Assembly: GCA_019118725.1 (NCBI GenBank)
Contig: DWYO01000100.1
Location: 1-6,851, forward strand
From: Candidatus Parabacteroides intestinavium
GTDB taxonomy: Bacteria; Bacteroidota; Bacteroidia; Bacteroidales; Tannerellaceae
Length of the DNA stretch: 6,851 nucleotides
Direction: 5' to 3'
Both the position numbers and the translations under genes were made by a program. Below are positions 6,452 to 6,851 of this stretch, piece after piece (the stretch's first letter is position 1; each line of letters starts with the position of its first letter). The notes beneath the pieces were generated by a model. It did not search any database and was not told where the DNA came from. It saw nothing but the letters and a program-made list of their open reading frames with translations.

Positions 6452-6851
6452 TTAATCTTTGAGTTTTTTAAGCTTGAAAACAAATCGTTTTTTCAACTTA
6501 TCCCGTAACACATACAATACTATATAATAAGGTATAAGGACCAGCACCCCCAACGCTCCGCTGGCGGTTTCCTCCCATCCGGACGAGATTCCCGCCACAA
6601 CAGCTATCAGCATCAGAACAACCGGCACAGCAAACGCCCAAAGGACAGCCTCCATACCCATCGAATCTTGCCCGATGATTACCACCGCTTCTCCGGGATG
6701 GTAGTCCCCCGAAGCGTCTTCTATCTCTACCTGTTTCTCTTTCTTGTCGGACATCGTACAAGCCGACTTCGCATGGCACCCGGCACAGGCCGAATACTGC
6801 GTGATCCGAACAATGACCCGATTGGTATCGACCCGTTCAACAATCCCTGTA
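6452..6851 (-). CDS. rseC: RseC/MucC family (SoxR-reducing system) membrane protein, 5' end cut by window edge
   Basis: The frame is open from the window edge to a TAA stop, giving 132 visible residues. The start codon is not visible, and family length suggests only a few residues are missing. The visible N-terminus begins TGIVERVD, followed by a C-x2-C-x5-C motif (CAGCHAKSAC, visible residues 22-31), the cysteine signature of RseC/MucC proteins. An internal Met at 6754 gives a 100-residue reading frame, but starting there would discard this motif, so the longer frame is preferred. Two hydrophobic segments follow at about visible residues 68-88 and 93-115, then a Lys/Arg-rich tail, as in the two-helix family topology. 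In E. coli, RseC is linked to sigma-E signalling and to the Rsx (Rnf-like) complex that keeps SoxR reduced. Here the gene ends 5 bp before rnfB, so it is probably the first gene of the operon or near it, and a role in Rnf assembly or redox maintenance is my inference. Confidence 0.87.
   Translation of the reverse strand, partial: TGIVERVDTNRVIVRITQYSACAGCHAKSACTMSDKKEKQVEIEDASGDYHPGEAVVIIGQDSMGMEAVLWAFAVPVVLMLIAVVAGISSGWEETASGALGVLVLIPYYIVLYVLRDKLKKRFVFKLKKLKD

Noticed and set aside
6498..6779. A second minus-strand frame overlapping the RseC-family gene
   Set aside because: It is out of frame with the RseC reading, is Gly/Arg/Cys-rich shadow sequence, and loses the C-x2-C-x5-C motif and both membrane helices.

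Overview
The window is a compact, gene-dense stretch in which every convincing gene lies on the minus strand. It holds the rnf operon, which encodes the ion-translocating ferredoxin:NAD+ oxidoreductase, followed downstream by galE. In transcription order (right to left) the genes are a 5'-truncated RseC-family gene, rnfB, rnfC, rnfD, rnfG, rnfE, rnfA, a 167-bp intergenic gap, and galE. The gene order, a long multi-cluster RnfB, an RseC-type first gene, AT-rich leaders mostly without Shine-Dalgarno sequences, and moderate GC content all suggest a gut member of the Bacteroidales such as Bacteroides or Parabacteroides. The genus is an inference from family knowledge and was not tested.

Positions 6851-1383 are the rnf operon. 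Its seven genes are separated by 1-13 bp or overlap (rnfG/rnfE by 8 bp), so they are almost certainly cotranscribed. RnfB (at least five 4Fe-4S clusters) and RnfC (two 4Fe-4S clusters plus a flavin/NADH-type module) form the soluble electron arm. RnfD and RnfG carry flavinylation motifs of the D-x-x-[ST]-[GA]-A-T type. RnfA and RnfE are the paired six-helix membrane subunits whose conserved cysteines are known in the family to hold a shared membrane Fe-S centre. Together they should move electrons between reduced ferredoxin and NAD+, coupled to Na+ or H+ movement across the inner membrane. All key motifs are intact and no frameshift was found. The operon promoter lies outside the window.

Positions 1216-1382 hold an 18-bp perfect inverted repeat directly after rnfA (probable operon terminator), then an AT-rich patch of two 32-bp tandem repeats plus an inverted partial copy, just upstream of galE. 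The galE promoter should be here, but no clear Bacteroidales promoter boxes could be identified.

Positions 175-1215 are galE, UDP-glucose 4-epimerase, complete with its catalytic Ser/Tyr/Lys and a small residue at the substrate gate. A hairpin with a seven-T run at 70-112 is a convincing galE terminator. Positions 1-69 hold no gene, only a short 11-bp-period repeat. Overall this is an ordinary, well-conserved energy-metabolism locus. I see no evidence of a new system; the most interesting points are the RseC-Rnf linkage, the iron-sulfur content of RnfB, the GalE gate residue and the repeat patch before galE.
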